The notes under the pieces: generated by a model | The model's input: only the letters and a program-made list of their open reading frames with translations | Told to the model about the DNA's origin: nothing | Databases searched by the model: none | Part shown: positions 8,728 through 18,171 of the stretch, in pieces | Numbering within the stretch: position 1 is the first letter of the stretch | Layout: every line of letters begins with the position of its first letter | Program-made: the position numbers and the translations under genes | Source of the DNA: Dehalococcoidia bacterium | GTDB taxonomy: Bacteria; Chloroflexota; Dehalococcoidia; GIF9; AB-539-J10 | DNA length: 64,000 bases | Assembly: GCA_016930935.1 (NCBI GenBank) | Contig: JAFGFT010000019.1 | Location: forward strand, 52,627 to 116,626 | Reading direction: 5' to 3'

Positions 8728-9366
8728 ATGGGGCTGCTCATCACATTCGAAGGAGGCGAGGGCTGCGGCAAGAGCACCCAGTCCAAGCGCCTTGCCCAGA
8801 AGTTGACAGAAGCAGGTCATGAGGTGGTGCGGACCTACGAGCCAGGAGGTACCGACCTCGGCATGGAGATTCGGCGCTCATTGAAGAAGCCCCGAGAGAC
8901 CACCGTAGCTCCCGAGACTGAACTGCTCCTCTTTGCCGCGGCAAGGGCGCAACTCACACAAGAGGTCATCCTTCCTGCACTCTCAGAGGATTGCATTGTC
9001 ATCTGCGACAGGTTCACAGACTCCACTCTCGCATACCAGGGATACGGGAGAGGAATTTCTCTCGACCTCGTTGAGACTCTCAATACCATTGCGGCACGGG
9101 GAATCATTCCCGACCTCGTTCTGCTACTCGACATGGACCCGGCTCTCGCCCTCAAGAGGAAAATGCAGTCGCGCGACCGCTTCGAGTACGAGGACATCAG
9201 TTTCCATGAGCGCGTGAGAAAGGGCTACCTGTTCCTTGCGGAGCAGGACCCGGAGCGATGGCTGGTCCTGAACGCGGCACAGCCCCTGAACTACACGTCA
9301 CAGGCTATCCTCGAAAGAGTCCAGGGTCTCATTGCACAACACCGGATACGGTTGCGCCGTTCGTAG
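8728..9366 (+). CDS. tmk: Thymidylate kinase
   Basis: Phosphorylates dTMP to dTDP in dTTP synthesis. The 212-residue protein starts MGLLITFEGGEGCGKST with the P-loop; the dTMP-binding DRFTDSTLAYQGYGRG and the EPGGT motif (DR..R-type lid later, SRDRFEYED) are present. The ATG at 8728 has an AGGAGG site 11 bases upstream and lies 4 bases after the stop of the ATPase gene; the longer frame in the ORF track is an overlap. Neighbouring genes (mnmA, rnhB) are also nucleic-acid housekeeping functions and are probably co-transcribed. Confidence 0.95.
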   Translation: MGLLITFEGGEGCGKSTQSKRLAQKLTEAGHEVVRTYEPGGTDLGMEIRRSLKKPRETTVAPETELLLFAAARAQLTQEVILPALSEDCIVICDRFTDSTLAYQGYGRGISLDLVETLNTIAARGIIPDLVLLLDMDPALALKRKMQSRDRFEYEDISFHERVRKGYLFLAEQDPERWLVLNAAQPLNYTSQAILERVQGLIAQHRIRLRRS

Positions 9367-9407
9367 TAGACGCCACCTGTGAGAGCAAGCAGGTCTGGCG
9401 GATTTCC

Positions 9408-10454
9408 ATGACACATCGAGCAGCGATCGCCCTCAGCGGAGGCGCCGATTCCGCGGTGACGGCCCTCATCCTGCGAGAGCAGGACTACGACTTGTTCGCC
9501 CTCCATCTCCTTCTCGTCAACACGCCCGCATCATTGTTGCAGCACGACAGGGCGCGCGATATCTCACGTCGTCTCGGCATCGAATTCCAGGTTGTCGACC
9601 TCACTCAGCAGTTCGCTGAACGCATTGTGACGCCCTTCTGTTCGGAGTATGCCAGAGGAAGAACGCCGAACCCCTGCATCAGCTGCAACAGGGACATCAA
9701 GTTCGGCCTTATGCTTCAGGAAGCGTGGGAGAGAGGGGCCGACTTTCTGGCGACAGGTCACTATGCCAGGGTTGTGCGCACAGCGGGACAGGCCTCGCTG
9801 CTACGCGCAACTGACAGGCACGCAGACCAGTCCTACTTCCTCTACGCCATCGACGATACCGCCCTGGCAAGCGTCCTCTTTCCCCTCGGTGCAATGCCAA
9901 GAAAGAAGGTCCGAGCAGTCGCGCAGGACGAGGGTTTCCAGACGGGACAGCCGAGCCAGGACATCTGTTTCGTGAGCGAGAAGAGCTACCATCAGTTCCT
10001 TGAACCAAGGACGTCGGCTGTGCCGGGCGACATCGTGGACACCGCAGGGAAGGTCCTGGGAAAGCACAAGGGGCTTCCGTTCTACACTGTGGGACAGCGC
10101 CGTGGATTGCGATTGTCTCTTGAGGAGCCGCGCTACGTACTGAGACTCGATGCACCCAACAACAGGGTGGTGGTGGGCAAAGAAGATGAATTGTACGTCG
10201 ACGCAGCACTATTGTCCGACCTCGTCTGGCATGGCGGCACGCCGGCCACGAGTGAACTGGATGTATGCGCGAAGACCCGATTCCGCTCGCGAGAGGCTCC
10301 CGCACGCGTAACTGTGGATAAAAACGCCGCGTGCGTAGCTTTCAGCGAGCCACAGCGTGCGATTGCCCCCGGTCAGTCGGTCGTGTTCTACGAAGGCGAT
10401 GTCGTGCGTGGAGGCGGCATCATCACGGAGAGCACGCGTGGAGGCACCCCGTGA
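9408..10454 (+). CDS. mnmA: tRNA-specific 2-thiouridylase MnmA
   Basis: Installs sulfur at C2 of the wobble uridine of tRNA-Lys, -Glu and -Gln, taking persulfide sulfur from a relay or cysteine desulfurase. The ATP-binding PP-loop is SGGADSAV (family SGG.DS) near residue 10. The two catalytic cysteines lie in RTPNPCISCNRDIKF and in SQDICFVS. FLATGHYAR, QSYFLYAI and FYTVGQRRGLRL are further family blocks. At 348 residues from ATG 9408 it has the usual length; no strong ribosome site is seen there, so a nearby alternative start cannot be excluded. Its stop overlaps the rnhB start by 4 bases (GTGA). Confidence 0.92.
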   Translation: MTHRAAIALSGGADSAVTALILREQDYDLFALHLLLVNTPASLLQHDRARDISRRLGIEFQVVDLTQQFAERIVTPFCSEYARGRTPNPCISCNRDIKFGLMLQEAWERGADFLATGHYARVVRTAGQASLLRATDRHADQSYFLYAIDDTALASVLFPLGAMPRKKVRAVAQDEGFQTGQPSQDICFVSEKSYHQFLEPRTSAVPGDIVDTAGKVLGKHKGLPFYTVGQRRGLRLSLEEPRYVLRLDAPNNRVVVGKEDELYVDAALLSDLVWHGGTPATSELDVCAKTRFRSREAPARVTVDKNAACVAFSEPQRAIAPGQSVVFYEGDVVRGGGIITESTRGGTP

Positions 10455-11092
10455 CCACCGCACAACGCTACCCCACTGCAGAGAGGGAGACCGAACTGCG
10501 TGAAGAGCGACTGTGGCCGGTCGCGGGAGTGGATGAGGCGGGCCGCGGTGCGCTGGCCGGCCCCGTTGTTGCCGGAGCTGTGGTGGCTGACTGGTGTCTG
10601 CACTTTCCATGGCACGATGAAGTGCGCGACAGCAAGCAACTCTCGGCCTCCAAACGAGAGCAACTGTTCGACATTATCTGTCTCGAAACAAGCGGCGTCG
10701 GCGTCGGAATCGTCCCGAATACGGACGTTGATGCGATTGGCATCGCTGCCGCCACCCGCAAGGCGATGTGCCTGGCACTCGACAACCTTGCGGTGCGCCC
10801 GAACTACGTGCTCATCGACTGGATGACGCTGCCACAACTGCGGATTCGGCAGGAGGGAATCGTGAAAGGAGACAGCCGATGTCTCTCCATCGCCTGCGCA
10901 TCCATCATTGCGAAGGTCACCCGTGACCGCATCATGAACGAAATGGATACGCTCCATCCGGGGTACAACTTCTCTCAGCACAAGGGCTACGGCACTGTTA
11001 GTCACCTCGCGCTTCTCAGGGACAATGGGGCATGTCCCGTTCACCGTTTCAGCTTCCGGCCCGTGCGACTGGTAGAGGCAGGTCTTCTTTGA
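10451..11092 (+). CDS. rnhB: Ribonuclease HII
   Basis: Cleaves the RNA strand of RNA-DNA hybrids and excises single ribonucleotides from DNA. The 213-residue protein has the type 2 signature GVDEAGRGALAGPVVAGAV carrying the first catalytic Asp-Glu, then DSKQLS, VLIDWMTLP with a catalytic Asp, and the ASIIAKVTRDRIM block with HKGYGT. The GTG at 10451 overlaps the mnmA stop as GTGA and has a GGAGG site about 5 bases away, favouring it over the longer frame in the ORF track. Its own stop overlaps the yraN start, indicating translational coupling. Confidence 0.94.
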   Translation: MTTAQRYPTAERETELREERLWPVAGVDEAGRGALAGPVVAGAVVADWCLHFPWHDEVRDSKQLSASKREQLFDIICLETSGVGVGIVPNTDVDAIGIAAATRKAMCLALDNLAVRPNYVLIDWMTLPQLRIRQEGIVKGDSRCLSIACASIIAKVTRDRIMNEMDTLHPGYNFSQHKGYGTVSHLALLRDNGACPVHRFSFRPVRLVEAGLL

Positions 11093-11457
11093 AGCCTGCG
11101 GAGGTCGGACGGCGTGGCGAGGAACACGCAAAGGACCTGCTCAAGAAGCGCGGGTATAAGATAATCGAGACCAACGCTCGTGGCCACTACGGAGAGATAG
11201 ACATCGTGGCGAAGACGAAGGACTGCCACGTGTTCGCGGAGGTGAGAACACGTACTACGAACGAATTCGGGACTCCCGAGGAGTCCGTCAACCACCGCAA
11301 ACAGCACAAGCTGGTCACCTGTGCACTGGATTATGTGGCTACTCACGAGGGGTTCGAGGACAAGCCATGGCGAATCGACGTAGTGGCGATTGAGCTGGAT
11401 GAGAAGGGCAACCCAACGCGCACCGATATCATCGAGAATGCTGTGCCCCTGTCCTGA
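11089..11457 (+). CDS. yraN: YraN/UPF0102 family endonuclease-like protein
   Basis: A 122-residue member of the UPF0102 (YraN) family, which has a Holliday-junction-resolvase/PD-(D/E)XK fold but no settled function. The first block GRRGEEHAKDLLKKRGYKI and the nuclease-like core GHYGEIDIVA followed by HVFAEVRTR contain the conserved Glu, Asp and Glu (normally Glu-x-Lys; here EVRTR, so the usual lysine is an arginine). I prefer TTG 11089, which overlaps the rnhB stop as TTGA; the family normally begins at this point. It commonly follows rnhB in bacteria, as here. Confidence 0.85.
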   Translation: MKPAEVGRRGEEHAKDLLKKRGYKIIETNARGHYGEIDIVAKTKDCHVFAEVRTRTTNEFGTPEESVNHRKQHKLVTCALDYVATHEGFEDKPWRIDVVAIELDEKGNPTRTDIIENAVPLS

Positions 11458-11508
11458 TAGTCCCCGTAGTATAATGGCGCAGATTCCGTTGGAACGAGGA
11501 GGCATCAC

Positions 11509-12474
11509 ATGAAGGTTTTCGTTTCTTTCTGGCTGCCCGAAGCCCCTATCGCAATACTGCGGCAGAAGCACACCGTCGTCATGAACGAGGAGCAACGCGT
11601 ATTGCCGCAGGACGAACTCATAGCAGGGCTTGCGGATGCTGATGCCATGCTCTGTGTCGGAAGCCGAGTAGACAAGACGGTGCTGGATGCAGTTGGCCCG
11701 AAGCTGAAGATTATTGCCAACTGGGGCGTCGGCTACAACAACATCGATGCGGAATATGCCGCCACAAAAGGCATCATGGTCACCAATACTCCGGACGTGC
11801 TGACGGAGACAACTGCAGACCTTTCCTGGGCGATACTTATGGCCGTGGCAAGAAGAGTCGTCGAGGCCGACAAGTACGTCAGGGCGGGCGATTTCGTGGG
11901 CTTCAAGCCGTTCGCGATGCTGGGGGCGGATGTGTGGGGCAAGACGATTGGCATCATCGGCTACGGACGTATCGGTCAGGCAGTCGGACGGAGAGCAAAG
12001 GGCTTCGGCATGAGGGTCCTCTATCACAACAGGAAACCGGTCGCGGATGACCCGTCGGGTGCTGAGTACACCGATATCGACTCGCTTCTGAAGGAATCGG
12101 ACTTCGTGTCTTTGTATGTACCTCTTTCCGACGAGACGCGGCACCTTATCGACGCAAAGAGACTCGCTCTCATGAAGCCGTCTGCCTTCCTCGTGAACAT
12201 ATCACGCGGCCCCGTGGTCGACGAGCAGGCGCTTGTCGACGCGCTGAAAGCGAAGACGATTGCCGGAGCTGCGCTCGACGTGTTTGAGAAGGAGCCCGAA
12301 GTGACAAAGGAGCTTCTCACCATGTCCAACGTGGTGCTGACACCTCACATCGGTAGCGGAAGCTGGGAGACAAGGACCAACATGGCCCACGTGTCCGTGA
12401 AGAACATCATTGCCGCTCTCGACGGACAGACTCCCCCCAACCTCGTGAACAAGCCGGTAGGACCTCGAGGCTAA
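11509..12474 (+). CDS. D-isomer-specific 2-hydroxyacid dehydrogenase (glyoxylate/hydroxypyruvate reductase type)
   Basis: A 321-residue enzyme that reduces a 2-oxoacid to a D-2-hydroxyacid or the reverse. The dinucleotide loop is GIIGYGRIGQAVG; the residues after the second strand are YHNRKP, where an Arg in place of an acidic residue hints at NADPH use. Catalytic Arg is in NISRGPVVDE, Glu in FEKEPEV and His in LTPHIGSGS. The substrate side resembles glyoxylate/hydroxypyruvate reductases, though this is inferred. An AACGAGGAGG site precedes the ATG, and a TATAAT box at 11470-11475 can supply its own promoter. A second, more distant member of the family lies at 44559-45623. Confidence 0.88.
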   Translation: MKVFVSFWLPEAPIAILRQKHTVVMNEEQRVLPQDELIAGLADADAMLCVGSRVDKTVLDAVGPKLKIIANWGVGYNNIDAEYAATKGIMVTNTPDVLTETTADLSWAILMAVARRVVEADKYVRAGDFVGFKPFAMLGADVWGKTIGIIGYGRIGQAVGRRAKGFGMRVLYHNRKPVADDPSGAEYTDIDSLLKESDFVSLYVPLSDETRHLIDAKRLALMKPSAFLVNISRGPVVDEQALVDALKAKTIAGAALDVFEKEPEVTKELLTMSNVVLTPHIGSGSWETRTNMAHVSVKNIIAALDGQTPPNLVNKPVGPRG

Positions 12475-12496
12475 GCAGCAATCCAGATTGACATCG

Positions 12497-12524
12497 CGGT
12501 GGCGGGCGCGGTTGCCCGCCACCG
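12497..12524. terminator. GC-rich hairpin between convergent genes
   Basis: An 11-bp perfect stem (CGGTGGCGGGC and its complement) around a 6-base loop, lying between the stop codons of two convergent genes. It has no T-run on either side, so it may be a bidirectional, weak or factor-assisted terminator. Confidence 0.5.
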
Positions 12525-12543
12525 TCGCATCCAACGAAAGAGT

Positions 12544-14253
12544 CTATGCGGTCTTCGTCCCGGCAGCCTTCTGCAATCCGAGTTCCGCGATGGCAGTCTC
12601 CCGCATCTTGAACTTCTGTATCTTGCCCGTGACCGTCATGGGAAACTCGCTGACGAACTTGACGTACTTCGGTATCTTGTAGTGGGCAATCTTACCCTTG
12701 CAGTACACCTTCAGCTCCTCTTCTGTGAGCGTCTCACCTTCACGTACCTCAATCCACGCCTGAATCTCTTCACCGTACTTCTCATCAGGGACGCCAATGA
12801 CCTGGACGTTCTTCACCTTCGGGTGACTGAAGAGGAACTCCTCAATCTCCCGTGGATAGATGTTCTCGCCTCCCCTGATAATCATCTCCTTGGCTCTGCC
12901 CGTTATCTTGCAGTATCCCCGCTTGTCCATGGTGGCAAGATCACCGCTGTGCAGCCACCCCGCAACGTCGATGGTCTGAGCGGTCGCTTCGGGATTGTTG
13001 TGATAGCCACGCATGATGTTATAGCCGCGATAGCAAATCTCACCATTCACTCCGCAGGGAACGATGGCGCCGGTTTCCGTATCGATAACCTTGACCTCAA
13101 CGTGCGGACTGGGGAGGCCAACGGTGTTGGTGCGGTCCTCCAGCGCTGCGTCCACGGGCGTCTGGGTCGCAATCGGTGATGACTCGGTCTCGCCATAGCC
13201 GATGGTCATCTCGCTCGCGTGCATCTTCCCGCCGACCTTCTTCATAATTTCCACGGGACAAGGCGCCCCCGCCATGATGCCCGTGCGCAGCGAACTGAGG
13301 TCGAACGAATCAAACTCCGGATGTTCCAGTTCCGCAATGAACATCGTCGGCACTCCGTGAAGCGCCGTGCACCTCTCCTGCTCCACCGCTTTCAGAGTCG
13401 CGAGGGCATCGAAGCTCTCCGCAGGCACTACCATCGTTGCTCCATGCGTGACGCACGCCAGGTTCGCAAGTACCATGCCGAAGCAGTGGTAGAAAGGCAC
13501 GGGTATGCAAAGCCGGTCAGCGTGTGTCAGTTTCATGCCTTCCCCGGAGAAGAACCCGTTGTTGAGGATGTTGTGGTGCGTCAGCGACGCACCCTTCGGT
13601 TGGCCAGTTGTCCCCGACGTGTACTGGATGTTGATAACGTCGTCGAAATCCAACGATGCTTGACGATTGTCAAGTTCCTCGTCACTCACGCCCTCACCGA
13701 GAGCAAGGAACTCCTTCCATCCATACATGCCGGGATTGCTGCCTTCTCCGATAAGAACCGCGCTGCGGAGTTGAGGCAGAACAGCCGACGCTATCGCCCC
13801 GGGAGAGGCTTCACGTGCTTCGGGGCACACCTCATAGAACATCGAGACGTAGTCCGAGGTCTTGAACCGCTCAATGAGCAGAAGCGCGCGTGCACCGGAG
13901 TTGTTGAGTGCGTGCTCAAGTTCGTGCGTCCGGTACGCGGGATTGATGTTCACCAGGACGGCCCCCATCATGGCACTGCCGAATTGCACGAGCACCCATT
14001 CGGGGTGATTGGTCGCCCATATCCCCACCCTGTCTCCCGCTCCAATTCCGAGCTTCATCAGGGATTTGGCCACTCTGCGGCAATCACCCCTGAACTGAGA
14101 GTAGGTCCAGCGGCGTCCGCCGGGAACGTCAACAAGTGCCTCATTTGCGGGAAACTTCTCAGCGATGTGGTCCAGGTAGTCCGGAATGGTGAGTCCTAGC
14201 AGCGGTTGGGCTGAGACGCCATGCGCGTAGCTCAGCAAAAGTGAGCGCGTCAT
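12544..14253 (-). CDS. AMP-forming acyl-CoA synthetase (fatty-acyl-CoA ligase)
   Basis: A 569-residue member of the ANL superfamily that activates a carboxylic acid to its acyl-CoA via an acyl-adenylate. The ATP loop is YTSGTTGQPKGASLTH; GYGETESSP is the adenine-binding A5 motif; WLHSGDLATMDKRGYCKITGRAKEMIIRGGENIYP covers the A7-A8 hinge in which the domain rotates, and the C-terminal lysine lies in MTVTGKIQKFKM. The pattern is that of medium/long-chain fatty-acyl-CoA synthases. An AGGGAT-type site (GGAGGGATAGGG) directly precedes the ATG. It follows serS on the minus strand by 88 bases; whether co-transcribed is unclear. Confidence 0.9.
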   Translation of the reverse strand: MTRSLLLSYAHGVSAQPLLGLTIPDYLDHIAEKFPANEALVDVPGGRRWTYSQFRGDCRRVAKSLMKLGIGAGDRVGIWATNHPEWVLVQFGSAMMGAVLVNINPAYRTHELEHALNNSGARALLLIERFKTSDYVSMFYEVCPEAREASPGAIASAVLPQLRSAVLIGEGSNPGMYGWKEFLALGEGVSDEELDNRQASLDFDDVINIQYTSGTTGQPKGASLTHHNILNNGFFSGEGMKLTHADRLCIPVPFYHCFGMVLANLACVTHGATMVVPAESFDALATLKAVEQERCTALHGVPTMFIAELEHPEFDSFDLSSLRTGIMAGAPCPVEIMKKVGGKMHASEMTIGYGETESSPIATQTPVDAALEDRTNTVGLPSPHVEVKVIDTETGAIVPCGVNGEICYRGYNIMRGYHNNPEATAQTIDVAGWLHSGDLATMDKRGYCKITGRAKEMIIRGGENIYPREIEEFLFSHPKVKNVQVIGVPDEKYGEEIQAWIEVREGETLTEEELKVYCKGKIAHYKIPKYVKFVSEFPMTVTGKIQKFKMRETAIAELGLQKAAGTKTA

Positions 14254-14341
14254 CCCTATCCCTCCTTACAGAACGAGTTCACCACCTCGCAGCCCTGCAG
14301 ATGCAGGGGAGCACAGAGCCGCGGATAGACCTTACCCTACG

Positions 14342-15583
14342 CTACATGTATTTGCTGAGAGCCTCGGGCACCAGTACAGTGCCTTCCGGTTGCTGGTAGT
14401 TCTCCAGCACGGCAATGAGTACTCTCGGTAGCGCCAATCCCGAACCGTTCAGTGTATGGACGAATTGAGGTTTGGCCCCAGCCTCCGCGCGGAATCGCAC
14501 GTTGGCCCGCCTCGCCTGGAAATCCTGGCAATTGCTGCATGAACTCACTTCGAGCCACTCGTTCGAGCCGGGTGCCCACACCTCAATGTCGAACGTCTTG
14601 CAGGACGCGAATCCGATATCTCCGGTACAGAGTTGTACGACGCGGTAGGGAAGGTTCAGTTTCTGCAGTACCTCCTCTGCATCAGAGAGCAGCGAGTAGA
14701 GTTCTGCATCGGAGTTCTCGGGCAAAACGTATTTATAGAGTTCGACCTTATCGAACTGATGACCTCTCTTGATGCCGCGCGTATCTTTTCCTGCAGCCAT
14801 CTTCTCGCGGCGAAAGCAGGGAGTGTATGCCGCGTAGTAGATAGGCAGTTGTGCCCCATCCAGAATCTCATCACGGTGCATGTTGGTCAAGGGAACCTCG
14901 GCCGTGGGAACGAACCAGAAGTCCTCTTCGGCATCGTGATAGAGATTGTCCGCAAACTTCGGCAGATTGCCGGAACCGACCATGCATTCCCTGCGCAGCA
15001 TGAACGGCGGATATATCTCTGTGTACCCGTGGTCTTTCGTGTGCAGTTCGAGCATGAAGTTGATGAGCGCATGTTGCAGGCGGGCACCAAGCCCCTTGAG
15101 TACATAGAATCGGCTACCGGACAGCTTGACGCCTCTCACGAAATCGATGATGTCCAGACGCTCGCCTATCTCCCAGTGGGGAGCGGGAGTGAAATCGAAC
15201 TGTCTCGGAGTTCCCCATGTGCGAGCGATAACGTTGTCGTCAGCGTCCTTTCCCAGTGGTACGCTCTCATGCGGCATGTTGGGAAGCTCGAGAAGGAGCG
15301 AATCCAGTTCGTCCTTCGCTTCCTTCATTCTGCCCTGCAACTCGGCTATCTCTTCACCCAGTTCGCGCATCTCCGCCATGAGTTCGGGAGGGCGTTCCTT
15401 GCTCCGTCCGAATTCCTTACTGGCCTGGTTGTGCTTCGCACGAAGGCTCTCAATCTCCTGCAACAGCGCCAGGTGTTTCTCATCGGCCTTGATGACAGCG
15501 TCGAGGATGCCGGGCATGCCTCGCGACTCCATCGCCCGCTCAACACGTTGACGGTCTTCCCTGATTAGCCGTATATCAATCAT
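14342..15583 (-). CDS. serS: Seryl-tRNA synthetase
   Basis: Class II synthetase charging tRNA-Ser (and tRNA-Sec where present). The 413-residue protein begins [18 protein letters not shown] with the tRNA-binding coiled-coil arm to about residue 105, then the class II catalytic core: [14 protein letters not shown] (motif 1), [19 protein letters not shown] (motif 2) and [18 protein letters not shown] (motif 3). Its start overlaps the lysS stop by 8 bases, so the two synthetases are translationally linked. Length and domain order are normal. Confidence 0.96.
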   Translation of the reverse strand: MIDIRLIREDRQRVERAMESRGMPGILDAVIKADEKHLALLQEIESLRAKHNQASKEFGRSKERPPELMAEMRELGEEIAELQGRMKEAKDELDSLLLELPNMPHESVPLGKDADDNVIARTWGTPRQFDFTPAPHWEIGERLDIIDFVRGVKLSGSRFYVLKGLGARLQHALINFMLELHTKDHGYTEIYPPFMLRRECMVGSGNLPKFADNLYHDAEEDFWFVPTAEVPLTNMHRDEILDGAQLPIYYAAYTPCFRREKMAAGKDTRGIKRGHQFDKVELYKYVLPENSDAELYSLLSDAEEVLQKLNLPYRVVQLCTGDIGFASCKTFDIEVWAPGSNEWLEVSSCSNCQDFQARRANVRFRAEAGAKPQFVHTLNGSGLALPRVLIAVLENYQQPEGTVLVPEALSKYM

Positions 15584-17048
15584 CGCGCTTCCCCTTTAGC
15601 TGAGGAAAAAGTATCACGTCGCGGATGGAATCCTGCCCCGTCAGCAGCATGACAAGCCGGTCGATGCCGATGCCGAGTCCCCCCGTTGGTGGCATACCAT
15701 ACTCCATCGCCTCAATAAAGTCTTCATCAGCAATCTCGACTTCTTCATCGCCAACCTGCTCCCGCAGTTGCTGCTCCAGGCGCTCGCGCTGGTCGACGGG
15801 GTCGTTCAATTCCGTGAAGGCATTCGCGAATTCCATTCCCGAAATGAATGCCTCGAACCGCTCCACCATCCGGTCATTGCCCCTCTTCCGCTTCGGAAAC
15901 GGCGACATATCGATAGGATAGTCGAGCAGAAATGTCGGCTGCACGAGCTTCGGCTCCACGAAGGTTGAGATGAGGTCATCGATGAGCTTGGCCCGACGTG
16001 GCTCGCCCTCGACTCTCATTCCCTGTTGCAGCATCCTCTCATGAAGAAGCTCGGCTTCCTGAAACTCCTCGATGTCGATTCCGCACGCCTCTTTGATGGC
16101 ATCCCTGAGATACAGTCGCTTCCACGGTGGTGCCAATTCAATCTGCTGTCCGCGGAACTGGACGCAGCTGCTGCCAAGCACCTCCTGTGCAACCGTCGAG
16201 AAAAGGCGCTCAGTGAGGCTCATCATGTCTTCATAGTCGGCATACGCGCAGTAGCACTCCATGAGCGTGAACTCAGGGTTGTGCCGCACTGAGATGCCCT
16301 CGTTCCTGAACACTCTGCCAAGTTCGTACACCCTGTCGATGCCGCCAACTATGAGTTTCTTAAGAGAGAGTTCCAGCGCAATGCGAAGGAAAAGGTCTTC
16401 TCCCAGGGCATGGTGATGGGTGACAAACGGCTTCGCAAGCGCGCCGCCTGCTTTCGACTGGAGAACCGGGGTCTCTACCTCGACGTATCCCTGTCCATCC
16501 AGGAAGCGCCGGGTCGCACTCACTATCCTGCTGCGCAGCATGAACGTGCGGCGCACTTCTTCGTTCGAAATAAGGTCGAGATACCGCTGCCGGTACCTCG
16601 TCTCAACATCCACGAGGCCATGCCATTTCTCAGGCAGAGGCCGTATGGACTTGGCAAGAATCTGATACTTCGCCACATCGACGGTGACCTCTCCGGTCTT
16701 TGTGAGGAAGAGTTCTCCCTTCGCGCCGACGAAATCGCCTACACCGATATCGCGCAGGAGTGCGTATTCCTCATCTCCCAGAAGGTCTCTTCGAAGGCAT
16801 ACCTGCATCCTGCCTGAGGCATCCATGAGGTCAAGGAAGGCCATCTTCCCCATCTTTCGCCTGGCCATTACCCGGCCGGCAATTGAGACAACCTGCGTCC
16901 GCTCACCCTCCCGTTCGCACAATGCGCGGGCAGCGGCAGCGGTGTGGTCCGAATGATACGTGTGGGGATACGGGTCGATGTCACGCGCTCTCAGGTCCTG
17001 AATGGTCTTGAGACGTTCTTCCGTGACACGATCAAGGCGTGAAGTCAT
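15576..17048 (-). CDS. lysS: Lysyl-tRNA synthetase, class II
   Basis: Charges tRNA-Lys. The 490-residue protein has an N-terminal OB-fold anticodon-binding domain ([23 protein letters not shown]) and a class II core with [43 protein letters not shown] (motif 2) and [16 protein letters not shown] (motif 3), typical of LysS. It lies between a DUF2007 gene (66 bases upstream) and serS (overlapping), all on the minus strand. Nothing unusual was seen. Confidence 0.96.
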   Translation of the reverse strand: MTSRLDRVTEERLKTIQDLRARDIDPYPHTYHSDHTAAAARALCEREGERTQVVSIAGRVMARRKMGKMAFLDLMDASGRMQVCLRRDLLGDEEYALLRDIGVGDFVGAKGELFLTKTGEVTVDVAKYQILAKSIRPLPEKWHGLVDVETRYRQRYLDLISNEEVRRTFMLRSRIVSATRRFLDGQGYVEVETPVLQSKAGGALAKPFVTHHHALGEDLFLRIALELSLKKLIVGGIDRVYELGRVFRNEGISVRHNPEFTLMECYCAYADYEDMMSLTERLFSTVAQEVLGSSCVQFRGQQIELAPPWKRLYLRDAIKEACGIDIEEFQEAELLHERMLQQGMRVEGEPRRAKLIDDLISTFVEPKLVQPTFLLDYPIDMSPFPKRKRGNDRMVERFEAFISGMEFANAFTELNDPVDQRERLEQQLREQVGDEEVEIADEDFIEAMEYGMPPTGGLGIGIDRLVMLLTGQDSIRDVILFPQLKGKRDD

Positions 17049-17114
17049 GGTATTCCCTTCGCTGCCGGAGGCACGTGTGCCTCGACGTACAACAGCACCG
17101 TCTTTGAGGATGCC

Positions 17115-17369
17115 CTAGGCCAGGTCGTCCGCCCCTTCACTCTCCGCACGAGCGTTGTCCATAAGGACGGACTGCGCTCGCTCCAGGTATGATTCGGGGA
17201 CAAGAACCCGAACTTCGCCCAGTCCGTCGATGGTAAGACCATATACGACACTGGCGCTTTCGTAGCTGAGCGCTGCTGGGATACCTTCGTCCTCCAGCCG
17301 GGCGCGGATTATCTGGGCTTCACCGTGCCTTGACTTGCAGAGGACCACCAACGCATTCCCGGCATCCAT
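17115..17369 (-). CDS. DUF2007-like small signal-transducing protein
   Basis: An 84-residue soluble protein resembling the DUF2007 (putative signal transducing protein) family: an N-terminal beta strand LVVLCKSRHGEAQIIRARLEDEGIPA, a central VYGLTIDGLGEVRVLVPESYLERAQSVL, and an acidic tail. The family fold is ferredoxin-like and usually sits next to unrelated housekeeping genes; its molecular role is unknown. It is the first gene of the lysS-serS run on the minus strand, 66 bases before lysS. Confidence 0.65.
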   Translation of the reverse strand: MDAGNALVVLCKSRHGEAQIIRARLEDEGIPAALSYESASVVYGLTIDGLGEVRVLVPESYLERAQSVLMDNARAESEGADDLA

Positions 17370-17522
17370 TGACTCTGTCGACTATTCTAACAGAAAGCAC
17401 AATCGCCACCAACGTACACGCCCTTCTCGCAAGCACCACAATCATACGTGAGGAGTGACATCACCCCGCTGCTGTGATGGACTGTGCGCCGATTGCCGGA
17501 CAGGCCAAGGAGGACCACGCGC

Positions 17523-18059
17523 ATGAAGGTCGACGCAGTACAAGCATCTCCTGTTCTTCCCATGAACAGGGACGCAATCGTCGACATCGCGTCGCGCGCC
17601 TGTACGCTCGCAAGTCCGTGTTTCGTGGTGTTGTCCACAAAGTACGTTACTCCTTGTGAAAGGGGACGTGCAGGATCTGGCAATGCAAGCTGGACCTTCT
17701 TCGGCGGAAGCGCGATTATCGGGCCTGAAGGCGACCTTATCGCGGGACCAGTGCATGATGAAGAACTTATCTTGCACGGAGATGCCGACTGCGACCGACT
17801 GGTGCCTCGCAAAGCCAGCACAGATGTGAGCGGAAAAGACAATCGATGGGACATCATGCGCGTCGAGAGTAAGGCGCGGCGCTACACCCCTTCCAGCGGG
17901 TCGTTCGGCCAACAGCAATCATCGGACATGACACTGACAGCCACGACGCAGGATAGTATGGAGCAACTAACCAGCGCGTTTGAGAGCAGGCTCGATGCGA
18001 TTGCAGAAGAGTTGCGACGGCTGAGACAATCCATCGAATACCCGGGAGAACTTCATTGA
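17523..18059 (+). pseudogene. Nitrilase deletion remnant with an intact reading frame
   Basis: The first 25 residues (VDAVQASPVLPMNRDA) match the N terminus of carbon-nitrogen hydrolases, then the frame jumps straight to the C-terminal third (CFVVLSTKYV, FFGGSAIIGPEGDLIAGPV). About 150 residues are missing, including the segments that carry the catalytic Glu, Lys and Cys of the full-length nitrilase at 26147-27112, whose ends it resembles. The frame is open for 178 residues, ATG 17523 has an AAGGAGG site, and the tail after residue 130 is new, ending in a short amphipathic coiled-coil-like helix (MEQLTSAFESRLDAIAEEL). It cannot be a hydrolase; it may be a decaying gene or a re-used fragment. 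Confidence 0.65.
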
Positions 18060-18071
18060 CCGCTCGTATCC

Positions 18072-18101
18072 TTGACCAGCTTCCCTTTCCTACGATAGAA
18101 T
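18072..18101 (+). promoter_or_regulatory. speH-speE promoter, TTGACC-N18-TAGAAT
   Basis: A good -35 (TTGACC) and -10 (TAGAAT) with an 18-base spacer. Transcription would start near 18108, giving a leader of about 64 bases to the preferred speH start. Confidence 0.6.
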
Positions 18102-18171
18102 TCGTTGGTTGTCCGTCGTTTTCGGACAATCCGCGGCGTGCCTTTTACCATTGCAAGGGAGGAACTGTGAT

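Noticed and set aside
11041-12144. 367-codon minus-strand ORF opposite yraN and the hydroxyacid dehydrogenase
   Set aside because: Antisense to genes with clear motifs and no recognisable protein family; a codon-bias shadow.
14297-14312. Short CCCTGC/GCAGGG hairpin between serS and the acyl-CoA ligase
   Set aside because: Only six base pairs and no T-run; may be chance.
14633-15568. 311-codon plus-strand ORF inside serS
   Set aside because: Antisense shadow of seryl-tRNA synthetase with low-complexity content.
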